A DNA stretch of 64,000 bases, from assembly GCF_007714205.1 (NCBI RefSeq), contig NZ_VMQU01000012.1:1-64000 (forward strand). The letters run 5' to 3'. The notes beneath the pieces are model-generated. The model did no database searches and had not been told where the DNA came from. It saw nothing but the letters and a program-made list of their open reading frames with translations. Shown in pieces: positions 8,659 through 17,320 of this stretch (positions are counted from its first letter, which is position 1; each line of letters opens with the position of its first letter). The translations under genes were made by a program, and so were the position numbers. This DNA is from Mycobacterium helveticum (GTDB taxonomy: Bacteria > Actinomycetota > Actinomycetes > Mycobacteriales > Mycobacteriaceae).

Positions 8659-9696
8659 TCATCCGGTCGCCCGCAGGTAAGCCTTGGTGATGGCGCCGGT
8701 GCCCTCGTCGAACAGCTGCGAATCCACCGCGTCCCAACCGCCGAGGTCGGCGATCGAGAAGAGCTGAGCGGGCGCCGGGAACCGGTCCGCGAACTCGGCG
8801 GCCACGGCCGGGTCGACGGGCCGGAAACCCGCCCGTGCCCACAGCCGCTGCGCCCCGGCGGTGTACTGGAAGTTCTTGAACGCGCTCGCCGCGTCCAGGT
8901 GCACGCTGGTGGTCACCACCGCGACCGGGTTGTCGACCTTGACGGTCTGCGGGGGGATGACGTGCTGCACCGGCTTGCCCCGCCGCTCGGTCGCGATCGC
9001 CTCGTTCTCGTAGCTGAGCAGCACGTCGCCGCTGCCCTGCACGAAGACGTCGGTGGCCTCCCGCCCCGATCCGGGCCGCAGTTTGACGTGGCCGCTCACC
9101 AACTTGTCGACGAAGTCGACGCCGGCTTGCTGATCGCCGCCACCGCGGCTGGCGGCCGCGTACGGCGCGAGCAGGTTCCACTTCGCGGCGCCGGAACTCA
9201 GCGGGCTGGGCGTGACCACCTCAATCCCCGGACGCAACAAGTCATCCCAGTTTCTGATGTTCATGGGGTTGCCCGCGCGCACCACCAACGCCACCACCGA
9301 CCCGAACGGGACGCCCCCGGTGGCGTCCTTGTCCCAGGCGGGAGAAACCTTGCCCGCCTTGACCAGTCGGATGACGTCGGGTTCGACCGAGAAGTTCACG
9401 ACGTCGGCCGGCTTGCCGTCGGCGACCGCGCGGGACTGGTCGGCCGAGGCCCCGTAGGAGGCGATCACCCGCACCCCCTTGCCGTCCTCGGAGGCATTGA
9501 ACGCCGCAATCACCGGGCCCCAGCCCGGTTCCGGGACGGAGTAGGCGACCAGATCGATGCTCGTGCGCGCGGCGGCCGGTCGCCCGCCGCCGACGACATC
9601 GCCGGCACCGCCGTCACACGCGGCGACGGTAGCGACGACCAGCGCGAGAGCGAGGACGGGCCGCCGACGAGACAAGCCGACGACGTCGTTGAACAT
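8659..9696 (-). CDS. subI: Sulfate-binding lipoprotein SubI
   Basis: Periplasmic sulfate/thiosulfate-binding component of the CysTWA ABC importer (Rv2400c homologue, 345 residues). A lipoprotein signal (ALALVVATVAAC) places the anchored Cys near residue 27. The binding-protein fold shows the family motifs VAYSVPEPGWGPVI, GKPADVVNFSVEPD, FGSVVALVVRAGNP, GSGDVLLSYENEA and FKNFQYTAGAQRL. GGAAGG precedes the ATG at 9696. In M. tuberculosis cysT, cysW and cysA1 follow directly in the same operon. Here the gene ends 193 bases from convergent cysH, so the permease and ATPase are not in cis. I see no poly-Cys leader upstream of this copy. Confidence 0.92.
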   Translation of the reverse strand: MFNDVVGLSRRRPVLALALVVATVAACDGGAGDVVGGGRPAAARTSIDLVAYSVPEPGWGPVIAAFNASEDGKGVRVIASYGASADQSRAVADGKPADVVNFSVEPDVIRLVKAGKVSPAWDKDATGGVPFGSVVALVVRAGNPMNIRNWDDLLRPGIEVVTPSPLSSGAAKWNLLAPYAAASRGGGDQQAGVDFVDKLVSGHVKLRPGSGREATDVFVQGSGDVLLSYENEAIATERRGKPVQHVIPPQTVKVDNPVAVVTTSVHLDAASAFKNFQYTAGAQRLWARAGFRPVDPAVAAEFADRFPAPAQLFSIADLGGWDAVDSQLFDEGTGAITKAYLRATG

Positions 9697-9814
9697 TGAT
9701 GGCCTTCCGGTGCAGGGCTTACGGATGTCGGTCCCGTGGCTGCGGAAAGGCGCCGGAAGCTTCGGTTCGCCCGCCCGCGACGCGGGGCGCGCGGCTACGC
9801 CGGGGATGCGGGCC

Positions 9815-9892
9815 TCAGTGGGTCAGCAACCAGGTGAGGATGACGAGCACCACGAGCGCGACGAGCACCAGCGTCACATGCGAACGGGGCAT
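9815..9892 (-). CDS. Possible 25-residue membrane peptide
   Basis: MPRSHVTLVLVALVVLVILT plus WLLTH is one hydrophobic helix with a basic N-terminus. It starts 5 bases after the stop of the next small membrane protein on the same strand, so the two could be translated together. There is no clear ribosome-binding site, and hydrophobic frames are common in this composition. Treat as a candidate only. Confidence 0.35.
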   Translation of the reverse strand: MPRSHVTLVLVALVVLVILTWLLTH

Positions 9893-9897
9893 GGACG

Positions 9898-10092
9898 TTA
9901 CCGCGGCGTCGCGTCGGTGTGACGGAGGCGGCGCATCACATCGATGCCCTTGCCGAGCAGCCCGTCCAGCACCAGTGCCGTGAGGTAGGCCACCGCCAGC
10001 ACGATCGGCATCACCACCACCGCCTGCAGCACGAACGGCAGCCCGGAAAGCCACAGTTCGTTGCCGTCCCACCAGTTCAGGAACGCGGTCAC
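9898..10092 (-). CDS. Small membrane protein (Rv2401A-like position)
   Basis: A 64-residue protein from GTG at 10092, beginning VTAFLNWWDGNELWLSG. It has a Trp-rich amphipathic N-terminus, one long hydrophobic helix (FVLQAVVVMPIVLAVAYLTA) and a basic tail (MRRLRHTDATPR). It occupies the place of the short membrane protein Rv2401A in M. tuberculosis, next to subI. The frame remains open upstream, but that part is antisense to the flavin monooxygenase gene and non-family-like. Function is unknown; the conserved WWDGNELWLSGLPF segment argues that it is real. Confidence 0.6.
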   Translation of the reverse strand: MTAFLNWWDGNELWLSGLPFVLQAVVVMPIVLAVAYLTALVLDGLLGKGIDVMRRLRHTDATPR

Positions 10093-10168
10093 CGGCCCCA
10101 CCCTATGCGGCCCCCGCCGCCAAAGCCAACGGGCGGCCAACGAGCCGCCCGTGTGCCAGGATCTCCCC

Positions 10169-11292
10169 ATGGCTGCCGCCGACAGGACGACCTGCCTCAT
10201 CGCCGGCGGCGGCCCCGCCGGCATGGTGCTCGGCCTGCTGCTGGCCCGCGCCGGGGTTGACGTCACGGTGATGGAAAAGCACAAAAGCACGCCGACTTCC
10301 TGCGTGACTTCCGGGGAGACACCGTGCACGCGAGCACCCTGCAGTTGCTCGATGAACTGGGATTGGGGCCGCGGTTCGCCGCGGTGCCGCACCGCCTCAT
10401 CGACACCATCCACATGGAGATCCAGAACCAGCCGGTCAACCTCGACCTGACGCGGCTTCCGGGCGCGCACCGGCACATCGCCCTGGTGCCGCAGTGGGAC
10501 TTCCTGGAGATGGTCGCGACCGCCGCCGAGGCCGAGCCCTGCTTCCGGTTGTTGCGCAGCACCGAGGTGCTCGGCGTGATCCGGGACGGCGACCGCATCG
10601 CCGGCGTCACCTACCGGGACCAGACGGGCGAAACCAAACAGATGCGCGCCGAACTGACGGTGGCCTGCGACGGGCGCTCTTCGACGGTGCGCTCCGCCGC
10701 CGGGCCGAACCCGCGCAGCTTCGGCGTCCCGATGGACGTCTGGTGGTTCCGGTTGCCCCGCCGGTCCGGCGATCCGCGAGGTCTGGCCGGGGTGCTGCGC
10801 GCCGGGCAGGCCGTGATCGTGATCGACCGCGGCGATTACTACCAGATCGCCTACATCATCCCTAAGGGGACCGACGCCCAGATGCGCGCCCAGGGCATCA
10901 AGACACTGCGCGGCGCGCTGGCCGGCCTGGTGCCCTGGCTCGCCGACCGGGCCGGCGCGCTGACGTCGTTCGAGGACGTGAAACTGCTTGACGTGCAACT
11001 TAATCGGCTCCAACGATGGTACGACAACGGCGTCTTGTACATCGGCGACTCCGCACACGCGATGTCCCCGGTCGGCGGCGTCGGCATCAACCTGGCGGTG
11101 GCCGACGCGGTGGCCGCCGCACGCATACTGGCCGGGCCGCTGCGCGCGGGACGGGTGCCGTCGCGGCGGCTCGCCCGGGTGCAGGCGCGCCGCTGGCTAC
11201 CGACCCTGATTCTTCAGGCGGCACAACGGTTGATCCACGCCAAGGTCATTGCGGGCGAGCACGCACCGAAATTCGCCGAACGCCGCGGGTGA
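10169..11292 (+). pseudogene. FAD-dependent monooxygenase gene broken by an 8-bp duplication
   Basis: The N-terminal part (ATG at 10169) has the FAD dinucleotide motif in CLIAGGGPAGMVLGLLLARAG. The remainder, in another frame, has VACDGRSSTVRS and the flavin-binding GDSAHAMSPVGGVGINLAVA. Together they make an aromatic-ring-hydroxylase-type oxidoreductase. The frames separate where AAAAGCAC occurs twice in tandem (10275-10282 and 10283-10290). Removing one copy restores a continuous reading, MEKHADFLRDFRGDTVHAST. Both halves otherwise look intact, so the break is recent. As it stands the first frame runs on to a premature stop at 10450. An ATG/GTG restart near 10324 could give a protein without the FAD N-terminus. 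Confidence 0.85.
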
Positions 11293-11348
11293 TCCCCGGA
11301 TCGCGCGAAGCGTGGACGCCGGGCGGGTCGACAGTCGATGATGTCGGC

Positions 11349-13400
11349 ATGGTGCTGCACGCCGAACCTGCCGACCAACCCGCCCCCACCGACCGGCCCG
11401 TCGACGTCGCCGACGCGTTGGAACCGGTGCGGGATTCGCCGCCGGCATCACCGATCGACTTCAGCGCGCCGGCGCCCCTGGCGCCCAATGCCGGGCTGCG
11501 CAACCCGTTTCCGCCGATCGCCGACTACGCGTTTCTGTCCGACTGGGAGACGACGTGCCTGATCTCCCCGGCCGGGTCGGTGGAATGGCTGTGCGTACCC
11601 CGGCCCGACTCCCCCAGCGTGTTCGGCGCGATCCTGGACCGCAGCGCCGGTCATTTCAGGCTGGGGCCCTACGGGGTTTCGGTTCCGTCGGCCCGCCGCT
11701 ACCTGCCCGGCAGCCTGATCATGGAGACCACCTGGCAGACCCACACCGGGTGGCTGATCGTGCGCGACGCGCTGGTGATGGGGCCCTGGCACGACGTCGA
11801 GCGCCGCTCGCGGACCCACCGTCGCACCCCGATGGACTGGGACGCCGAGCACATCCTGCTGCGCACGGTGCGCTGCGTCAGCGGCACCGTCGAGCTGATG
11901 ATGAGCTGCGAGCCGGCCTTCGACTACCACCGCACCGGGGTGACGTGGGAGTACTCGGCGAACGCGTACTCCGAGGCCGTCGCCCGCGCCGCCAAGCAAC
12001 CCGACGACCACCCCACGCTGCGGCTCACGACCAATCTGCGCATCGGCCTGGAGGGCCGCGAAGCGCGCGCACGCACCCGGATGAAGGAGGGCGACGACGT
12101 GTTCGTCGCGCTGAGCTGGACCAAGCACCCGGCGCCGCAGACCTACGAGGAGGCCGCCGAACGGATGTGGCAGACCACCGAGTGCTGGCGCCAGTGGATC
12201 AACATCGGCAACTTCCCCGACCACCCGTGGCGGGCGTATCTGCAGCGCAGCGCCCTCACCCTGAAAGGCCTGACCTATTCGCCCACCGGCGCGCTGCTGG
12301 CCGCCGCCACCACGTCGCTTCCGGAAACGCCTCGGGGCGAACGCAACTGGGACTACCGCTACGCCTGGGTCCGCGACTCGACGTTCGCGTTGTGGGGGCT
12401 TTACACACTGGGTCTGGACCGCGAGGCCGACGACTTCTTCGCGTTCATCGCCGACGTCTCGGGCGCCAACAACAACGAACGCCATCCGCTGCAGGTGATG
12501 TACGGCGTGGGCGGCGAGCGCAGCCTGGTCGAAGAGGAACTGCACCACCTGTCCGGCTACGACCAGGCGCGCCCGGTGCGGATCGGCAACGGCGCCTACG
12601 ATCAGATCCAGCACGACATCTGGGGCTCGATCCTGGACTCGTTCTACCTGCACTGCAAATCCCGCGAGCAGATCCCGGAAAGCCTGTGGCCGGTGCTCAA
12701 GCGGCAGGTGGAAGAGGCGATCAAACACTGGCGCGAACCCGACCGCGGCATCTGGGAGGTCCGCGGGGAGCCGCAGCACTTCACGTCGTCGAAGGTGATG
12801 TGCTGGGTGGCGCTGGACCGCGGTTCCAAACTGGCCGAGCGGCAGGGCGAGAAAAGCTACGCGCAGCAGTGGCGCGCGATCGCCGAGGAGATCAAGGCCG
12901 ACATCCTCGAGCACGGCGTCGACTCGCGCGGCGTGTTCACCCAGCGCTACGGCAGCGACGCGCTCGACGCCTCGCTGCTGCTGGTGGTGTTGACCCGGTT
13001 CCTCCCGCCGGACGACCCGCGGGTGCGCAACACGGTGCTGGCGATCGCCAACGAGCTCACCGAGGAGGGCCTGGTGCTGCGGTACCGGGTCGAGGAGACC
13101 GACGACGGGTTGTCCGGCGAGGAGGGCACCTTCACCATCTGCTCGTTCTGGCTGGTGTCGGCGCTGGTCGAGATCGGTGAAGTGGCCCGCGCCAAGCGGC
13201 TGTGCGAGCGGCTGCTGGCCTACGCCAGCCCGCTGCACCTCTACGCCGAGGAGATCGAGCCGCGCACCGGCCGGCACCTGGGCAACTTCCCGCAGGCGTT
13301 CACCCACCTGGCGCTGATCAACGCGGTTGTCCACGTGATCCGCGCCGAGGAGGAGTCCGACGGTTCGGGGATGTTCCAGCCCGCCAACGCGCCCATGTGA
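11349..13400 (+). CDS. Trehalase, glycoside hydrolase family 15 (Rv2402 homologue)
   Basis: A 683-residue GH15 (glucoamylase-fold) enzyme. The M. smegmatis homologue of Rv2402 has been characterised as a trehalase, so hydrolysis of trehalose to two glucoses is the best prediction. The N-terminal super-beta domain (about 60-320) includes IADYAFLSDWETTCLISPAG and WLCVPRPDSPSVFG. The catalytic barrel carries ERNWDYRYAWVRDSTFALWG, the catalytic-acid Glu in DRGIWEVRGEPQHFTSSKVM and the catalytic-base Glu in SGEEGTFTICSFWL. The start at 11349 follows MVLHAEPAD; the first 45 residues are Pro/Asp-rich and variable, so a later start is possible. It may link free trehalose turnover to the trehalose-lipid locus further along. 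Confidence 0.88.
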   Translation: MVLHAEPADQPAPTDRPVDVADALEPVRDSPPASPIDFSAPAPLAPNAGLRNPFPPIADYAFLSDWETTCLISPAGSVEWLCVPRPDSPSVFGAILDRSAGHFRLGPYGVSVPSARRYLPGSLIMETTWQTHTGWLIVRDALVMGPWHDVERRSRTHRRTPMDWDAEHILLRTVRCVSGTVELMMSCEPAFDYHRTGVTWEYSANAYSEAVARAAKQPDDHPTLRLTTNLRIGLEGREARARTRMKEGDDVFVALSWTKHPAPQTYEEAAERMWQTTECWRQWINIGNFPDHPWRAYLQRSALTLKGLTYSPTGALLAAATTSLPETPRGERNWDYRYAWVRDSTFALWGLYTLGLDREADDFFAFIADVSGANNNERHPLQVMYGVGGERSLVEEELHHLSGYDQARPVRIGNGAYDQIQHDIWGSILDSFYLHCKSREQIPESLWPVLKRQVEEAIKHWREPDRGIWEVRGEPQHFTSSKVMCWVALDRGSKLAERQGEKSYAQQWRAIAEEIKADILEHGVDSRGVFTQRYGSDALDASLLLVVLTRFLPPDDPRVRNTVLAIANELTEEGLVLRYRVEETDDGLSGEEGTFTICSFWLVSALVEIGEVARAKRLCERLLAYASPLHLYAEEIEPRTGRHLGNFPQAFTHLALINAVVHVIRAEEESDGSGMFQPANAPM

Positions 13401-13480
13401 ACGGGCCGCGTGTGGCCCCGGCGCCAAGGTGAACGGCCCGCCCGCGCGCAACGGCTCGGGCACCGCGATACCATGCGGCA

Positions 13481-14065
13481 GTGCCTGCCGCGACGCGTCG
13501 ACCCTGGATCCTGACCGCATTCCTCCTTCTGGCGATCGCCGCCCTGGCCGGGTGCGGTCACAGCGGCAAGCCCGCCGCGACGTCGGGAACCAGCACCTCG
13601 GCGGGTTCGCACTGGTCGCGGCCGTCGGCTCCCCCCGACCCGCAGACGTTGCTGCAGGCCGGCGCCCTCGCCGTCGGAAAGGTACCCGGCGGCACGCTGA
13701 CGTCGATCCGGACCCAGGAGACCGGGAGCTGGCGGGTCCACGTCGTCACCGCCGACGGCACCGAGCAGTCGATGGACGTGTCCTCGGACGGCGTCACGAT
13801 CCTGGTCGGCCCGACCCCGAAGAACCGGAGCGACGCCGACAAGGCCCAGAACCGCGCCCTGGTGCAGGCCGCGACTCTGAACTACCGCACGGCCGTCGAG
13901 AAGTTCCTGGCCACGGTGCCCAACGGTTCGATCACCGAGATGCACCTCGCCGAGACCAACGGCACCACCGTGTGGGAAGCCGTCGTCTGGGACACCTACA
14001 TCGTCGAGCACAAGATCACGCTCAACGCGGCGTCCGGGGACGTCATCGCGAACAAACAGGTCTAG
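13481..14065 (+). CDS. Lipoprotein with two PepSY-like domains
   Basis: A 194-residue predicted lipoprotein with hydrophobic signal ILTAFLLLAIAALAGC and lipidated Cys25. Two similar halves (about 60-105 and 125-194) show the alternating hydrophobic pattern of PepSY repeats: LAVGKVPGGTLTSIRTQE and FLATVPNGSITEMHLAETNG, each ending in a strand such as GVTILV or GDVIANKQV. PepSY domains are thought to inhibit or modulate secreted peptidases, so a role at the cell surface is inferred. The GTG at 13481 has no ribosome-binding site; TACCAT ends 6 bases upstream, suggesting a leaderless mRNA. In M. tuberculosis lppR lies here on the opposite strand, and I cannot claim homology with it. Confidence 0.75.
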   Translation: MPAATRRPWILTAFLLLAIAALAGCGHSGKPAATSGTSTSAGSHWSRPSAPPDPQTLLQAGALAVGKVPGGTLTSIRTQETGSWRVHVVTADGTEQSMDVSSDGVTILVGPTPKNRSDADKAQNRALVQAATLNYRTAVEKFLATVPNGSITEMHLAETNGTTVWEAVVWDTYIVEHKITLNAASGDVIANKQV

Positions 14066-14095
14066 CGACGGTCGCCGCCGAACACCCTGTGCGGC

Positions 14096-16078
14096 TTACT
14101 TCTTCGCCTTCTCGTCGCCGGTGGACAGCGCCGCGACGAACGCCTCCTGCGGCACTTCCACCCGTCCGATGGTCTTCATCCGCTTCTTGCCCTCCTTCTG
14201 CTTTTCCAGCAGTTTGCGCTTGCGGGTGATGTCGCCGCCGTAGCACTTGGAGAGCACGTCTTTGCGGATCGCGCGGATGTTTTCGCGCGCAATGATTTTC
14301 GAGCCGATCGCCGCCTGCACCGGCACCTCGAACTGCTGGCGCGGGATCAGCTCCTTGAGCTTGGTGGTCATCTTGTTGCCGTACGCCGAAGCCCCATCCT
14401 TGTGGACGATCGCGGAGAACGCGTCGACGACCTCGCCCTGCAGCAGGATGTCGACCTTGACCAGGTCGGCCTCCTGCTCGCCGGCCTCTTCGTAGTCCAG
14501 GCTGGCGTACCCGCGGGTACGTGACTTCAGCGAGTCGAAGAAGTCGAAGATGATCTCCCCCAGCGGCATGGTGTAGCGCAGTTCCACCCGCTCGGGCGAC
14601 AGATAGTCCATGCCGCCCAGCTCGCCGCGGCGGGACTGGCACAGCTCCATGATGGTGCCGATGAACTCGCTGGGCGCGATGATGGTGGTCTTGACCACCG
14701 GCTCGTATACCGCGCGGACCTTGCCCTGCGGCCAGTCCGACGGGTTGGTGACGACGACGCCGCCGTCCGCCCCTCCTTCCAGGATCACCCGGTACACGAC
14801 GTTCGGCGACGTCGAGATCAGGTCCAGGTCGAACTCACGCTCGAGGCGTTCGCGGGTGATCTCCATGTGCAGCAGGCCCAGGAAACCGCACCGGAACCCG
14901 AAGCCCAGCGCCACCGACGTCTCCGGCTCGTAGGTCAGGGCCGCGTCGTTGAGTTGCAGCTTGTCCAGGGCGTCGCGCAGGTCGGGATAGTCCGACCCGT
15001 CCACGGGGTACAGCCCCGAATAGACCATCGGGCGGGGTTCGCGGTAGCCGGTCAGCGCTTCGGTCGCAGCCCCGCGGTCCCTGGAGAGGCTCGTCACGGT
15101 GTCGCCGACCTTGGACTGGCGGACGTCCTTGACGCCGGTGATCAGGTAGCCCACCTCCCCCACGCCGAGGCCCGCGCTGGGCTTGGGTTCGGGCGAGACG
15201 ATGCCGACCTCGAGCAGCTCGTGGGTCGCCCCGGTGGACATCATCAGGATGCGTTCGCGCGGCACGATTTTGCCGTCCACCACCCGCACGTAGGTCACCA
15301 CGCCGCGGTAGATGTCATAGACCGAGTCGAAGATCATCGCGCGGGTGGGCGCGTCGGCGTCGCCCCGCGGCGACGGCACCTGGCGGACCACCTCGTCGAG
15401 CAGGTCCGCCACGCCCTCGCCGGTCTTGCCGGACACCCGCAGCACGTCGCCGGGCTCGCAGCCGATGATGTGCGCGATCTCCCCCGCGTAGCGGTCGGGG
15501 TCGGCGGCCGGGAGGTCGATCTTGTTGAGCACCGGGATGATCGTCAGGTCGCGGTCCAGGGCCAGGTACAGGTTGGCCAGAGTCTGCGCCTCGATGCCCT
15601 GGGCGGCGTCGACCAGCAGCACGGCGCCCTCACAGGCCTCCAGCGCGCGGGACACCTCGTAGGTGAAGTCGACGTGGCCGGGGGTGTCGATCAGGTGCAG
15701 GACGTAGTCGCGACCCGCGGATTTCCAGGGCAGCCGCACGTTCTGCGCCTTGATGGTGATCCCGCGTTCCCGCTCGATGTCCATGCGGTCCAGGTACTGG
15801 GCCCGCATCGAGCGCTCGTCGACGACGCCGGTGAGCTGCAGCATGCGGTCGGCCAGCGTGGACTTGCCGTGGTCGATGTGGGCGATGATGCAGAAATTCC
15901 TGATCTGCGCCGGCGCGGTGAAGGTCTTGTCGGCGAAACTGCTGATGGGAATCTCCTGGTGTACCGATGTTCGGGGGTGCGGTGCGCCCGGTCCGCGGGC
16001 ACGTCCAGGGTATCCACGCGGCGGGCCCGGGACACACTTGGACGCGGTCGGGCCCGGCCGTTCGCGGCTATGCTGCAA
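14096..16078 (-). CDS. lepA: Elongation factor 4 (LepA)
   Basis: Ribosome-associated GTPase that back-translocates stalled ribosomes or assists 30S maturation (Rv2404c homologue). GTPase motifs are clear: [15 protein letters not shown] (G1), DTPGHVDF (G3), [11 protein letters not shown] (G4). The EF-G-like domains and the LepA-specific C-terminus ([20 protein letters not shown], basic tail) are complete. The start is unresolved. TTG at 16078 gives 660 residues, close to the 653 of M. tuberculosis. However, AGGAG lies 6 bases before an ATC at 15946, just where strong conservation begins ([19 protein letters not shown]), and no ATG or GTG lies between. The 5' end is 3 bases from the divergent MazF-like gene, so the two share a promoter region. 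Confidence 0.93.
   Translation of the reverse strand: MQHSRERPGPTASKCVPGPPRGYPGRARGPGAPHPRTSVHQEIPISSFADKTFTAPAQIRNFCIIAHIDHGKSTLADRMLQLTGVVDERSMRAQYLDRMDIERERGITIKAQNVRLPWKSAGRDYVLHLIDTPGHVDFTYEVSRALEACEGAVLLVDAAQGIEAQTLANLYLALDRDLTIIPVLNKIDLPAADPDRYAGEIAHIIGCEPGDVLRVSGKTGEGVADLLDEVVRQVPSPRGDADAPTRAMIFDSVYDIYRGVVTYVRVVDGKIVPRERILMMSTGATHELLEVGIVSPEPKPSAGLGVGEVGYLITGVKDVRQSKVGDTVTSLSRDRGAATEALTGYREPRPMVYSGLYPVDGSDYPDLRDALDKLQLNDAALTYEPETSVALGFGFRCGFLGLLHMEITRERLEREFDLDLISTSPNVVYRVILEGGADGGVVVTNPSDWPQGKVRAVYEPVVKTTIIAPSEFIGTIMELCQSRRGELGGMDYLSPERVELRYTMPLGEIIFDFFDSLKSRTRGYASLDYEEAGEQEADLVKVDILLQGEVVDAFSAIVHKDGASAYGNKMTTKLKELIPRQQFEVPVQAAIGSKIIARENIRAIRKDVLSKCYGGDITRKRKLLEKQKEGKKRMKTIGRVEVPQEAFVAALSTGDEKAKK
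16069..16074 (+). promoter_or_regulatory. -10 hexamer for the MazF-like gene
   Basis: TATGCT stands 7 bases before the ATG at 16082, a leaderless arrangement. On the other strand the same few bases include CATATT, a possible -10 for lepA, which would make this a very compact bidirectional promoter. Confidence 0.45.
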
Positions 16079-16081
16079 AAT

Positions 16082-16690
16082 ATGGCTTCTCCCCGGAAGC
16101 GCCGGAAGCAGTGGAGGACCTTCCAACGCTTCGCGGAGAACCTCGTCGCCACCGGGGCTCCGCGGCTCGCCCGGCACCTGGAAAACTCGCAGACCGTCCT
16201 GCGGGAACTCCAGCAGGCCGTCAAGATCACCGCCAACGTCATCGCCGCGGTCGCGCCGCCGCCACCCGCCGCGATCACCGCGGGCCGGCCGGTGACCAGC
16301 AACAGCCTCCCCACCGCGCAGCGGGCCCGCAAGCTGGTCTACGCGCCCGCCCTCAACGGCCGCGCCGATCCCGGGGAGATCGTGTGGACCTGGGTGGTCC
16401 ACGAGGACGATCCCACCCGCGGCGAGGACCGGCCGGTGCTCGTCGTGGGCCGCGACCGCGACGTGCTGCTGGGGTTGATGGTGTCCGGTGAGGAGCGCCC
16501 TAGCGCCGACCCGGGCTGGGTCGGGATCGGGGCGTGCAGCTGGGATTACGAGGGCAGGAAAAGCTGGGTTCGGCTGGACCGGGTGCTCGACGTTCCCGAG
16601 GAGGGCATCCGCCGCGAGGGCGCGATCCTGGAGCGCGAGATCTTCGACGTGGTGGCCGCGCGGCTGCGCGCGGACTACTCCTGGAGCTAG
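16082..16690 (+). CDS. PemK/MazF-like protein (Rv2405 homologue)
   Basis: A 202-residue protein whose C-terminal half (about 100-202) has the MazF/PemK beta-barrel pattern: [48 protein letters not shown]. The N-terminal half is a basic helix-forming region ([19 protein letters not shown]) with a Pro-rich linker (VAPPPPAAI). No antitoxin gene is adjacent, and the long N-terminus is not typical of toxic MazF. It may therefore be a housekeeping relative rather than a toxin. It is probably translated from a leaderless mRNA and is divergent from lepA. Confidence 0.7.
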   Translation: MASPRKRRKQWRTFQRFAENLVATGAPRLARHLENSQTVLRELQQAVKITANVIAAVAPPPPAAITAGRPVTSNSLPTAQRARKLVYAPALNGRADPGEIVWTWVVHEDDPTRGEDRPVLVVGRDRDVLLGLMVSGEERPSADPGWVGIGACSWDYEGRKSWVRLDRVLDVPEEGIRREGAILEREIFDVVAARLRADYSWS

Positions 16691-16695
16691 GCCGA

Positions 16696-16773
16696 TTGCC
16701 CCTGCGTGTTGCCCCTGCGTGTTGCCCCTGCGTGTTAACCCTGCGTGTTAACCCTGCGTGTTAACCCTGCGTG
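16696..16773. repeat. 13-bp tandem repeat, six copies
   Basis: Three copies of TTGCCCCTGCGTG (16696-16734) are followed by three copies of TTAACCCTGCGTG (16735-16773), exactly end to end. The last copy contains the stop codon and last codons (Thr-Gln-Gly-stop) of the CBS-domain gene on the minus strand, and the array fills the space to the MazF-like gene. Copy number is likely to vary between strains. Confidence 0.97.
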
Positions 16774-17189
16774 ATGTAGGAGTGCAGTTGCTGCTGCTGG
16801 GCCTCGAGTTCTTCCATCCGCGTCTTGACGACGTCGCCGATGCTGACGATGCCGATCAGCTTCCTGCCGTCGAGCACGGGCACGTGACGCACCCGCTGCT
16901 TGGTCATCAGCACGCTGACGGTATCGACCGTGTCGGCCTTCGTGCACGTCGCGACCGCGGCCGTCATGATCTTGGACACCGGGCGAGACAACACGCTGGC
17001 GCCGTGCGCGTGCAGTTGGCGCACCACGTCGCGCTCCGAGACGATGCCGACGACCCCGTCGGCGTCGATCACCACCATGGCGCCGATGTTCTGTTCGGCC
17101 AGCCCGGCGAGCAGTTCGTGGACCGTCGCATCGGGGTTGATCGTCACCACCGCCGCCCCCTTGTTCTTCAAGACGTCCGCGATCCGCAT
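16761..17189 (-). CDS. Two-CBS-domain protein (Rv2406c homologue)
   Basis: A 142-residue protein made of two CBS motifs forming one Bateman module: residues about 8-63 ([16 protein letters not shown] to [12 protein letters not shown]) and 75-128 ([20 protein letters not shown] to [12 protein letters not shown]). Such proteins bind adenine nucleotides and sense energy state; the partner here is unknown. A Gln-rich helix ([17 protein letters not shown]) ends the protein inside a 13-bp repeat array. Each extra repeat copy would leave the stop codon unchanged, so repeat expansion should not alter the protein but will move the transcript's 3' end. Confidence 0.88.
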   Translation of the reverse strand: MRIADVLKNKGAAVVTINPDATVHELLAGLAEQNIGAMVVIDADGVVGIVSERDVVRQLHAHGASVLSRPVSKIMTAAVATCTKADTVDTVSVLMTKQRVRHVPVLDGRKLIGIVSIGDVVKTRMEELEAQQQQLHSYITQG

Positions 17190-17320
17190 CTGGCCTCCCG
17201 CCGGGGGTGATCTGGTTCACATCAGGTTACCCCGTCCCGAGCGCCAGGTCGACGGCACGAGCGCGACCCGGAAGCGGCAATCGGGCGCCGCACGCGCGTG
17301 CGGCTTGCGAAGATCACGCC

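Noticed and set aside
11448-13520. 690-codon open frame antisense to the trehalase gene
   Set aside because: Composition-driven shadow with no recognisable domain; the plus strand carries complete GH15 motifs.
16082-16690. Toxin-antitoxin module
   Set aside because: A MazF-like fold is visible but no antitoxin gene is adjacent and the neighbour is lepA; naming it a toxin would overreach.
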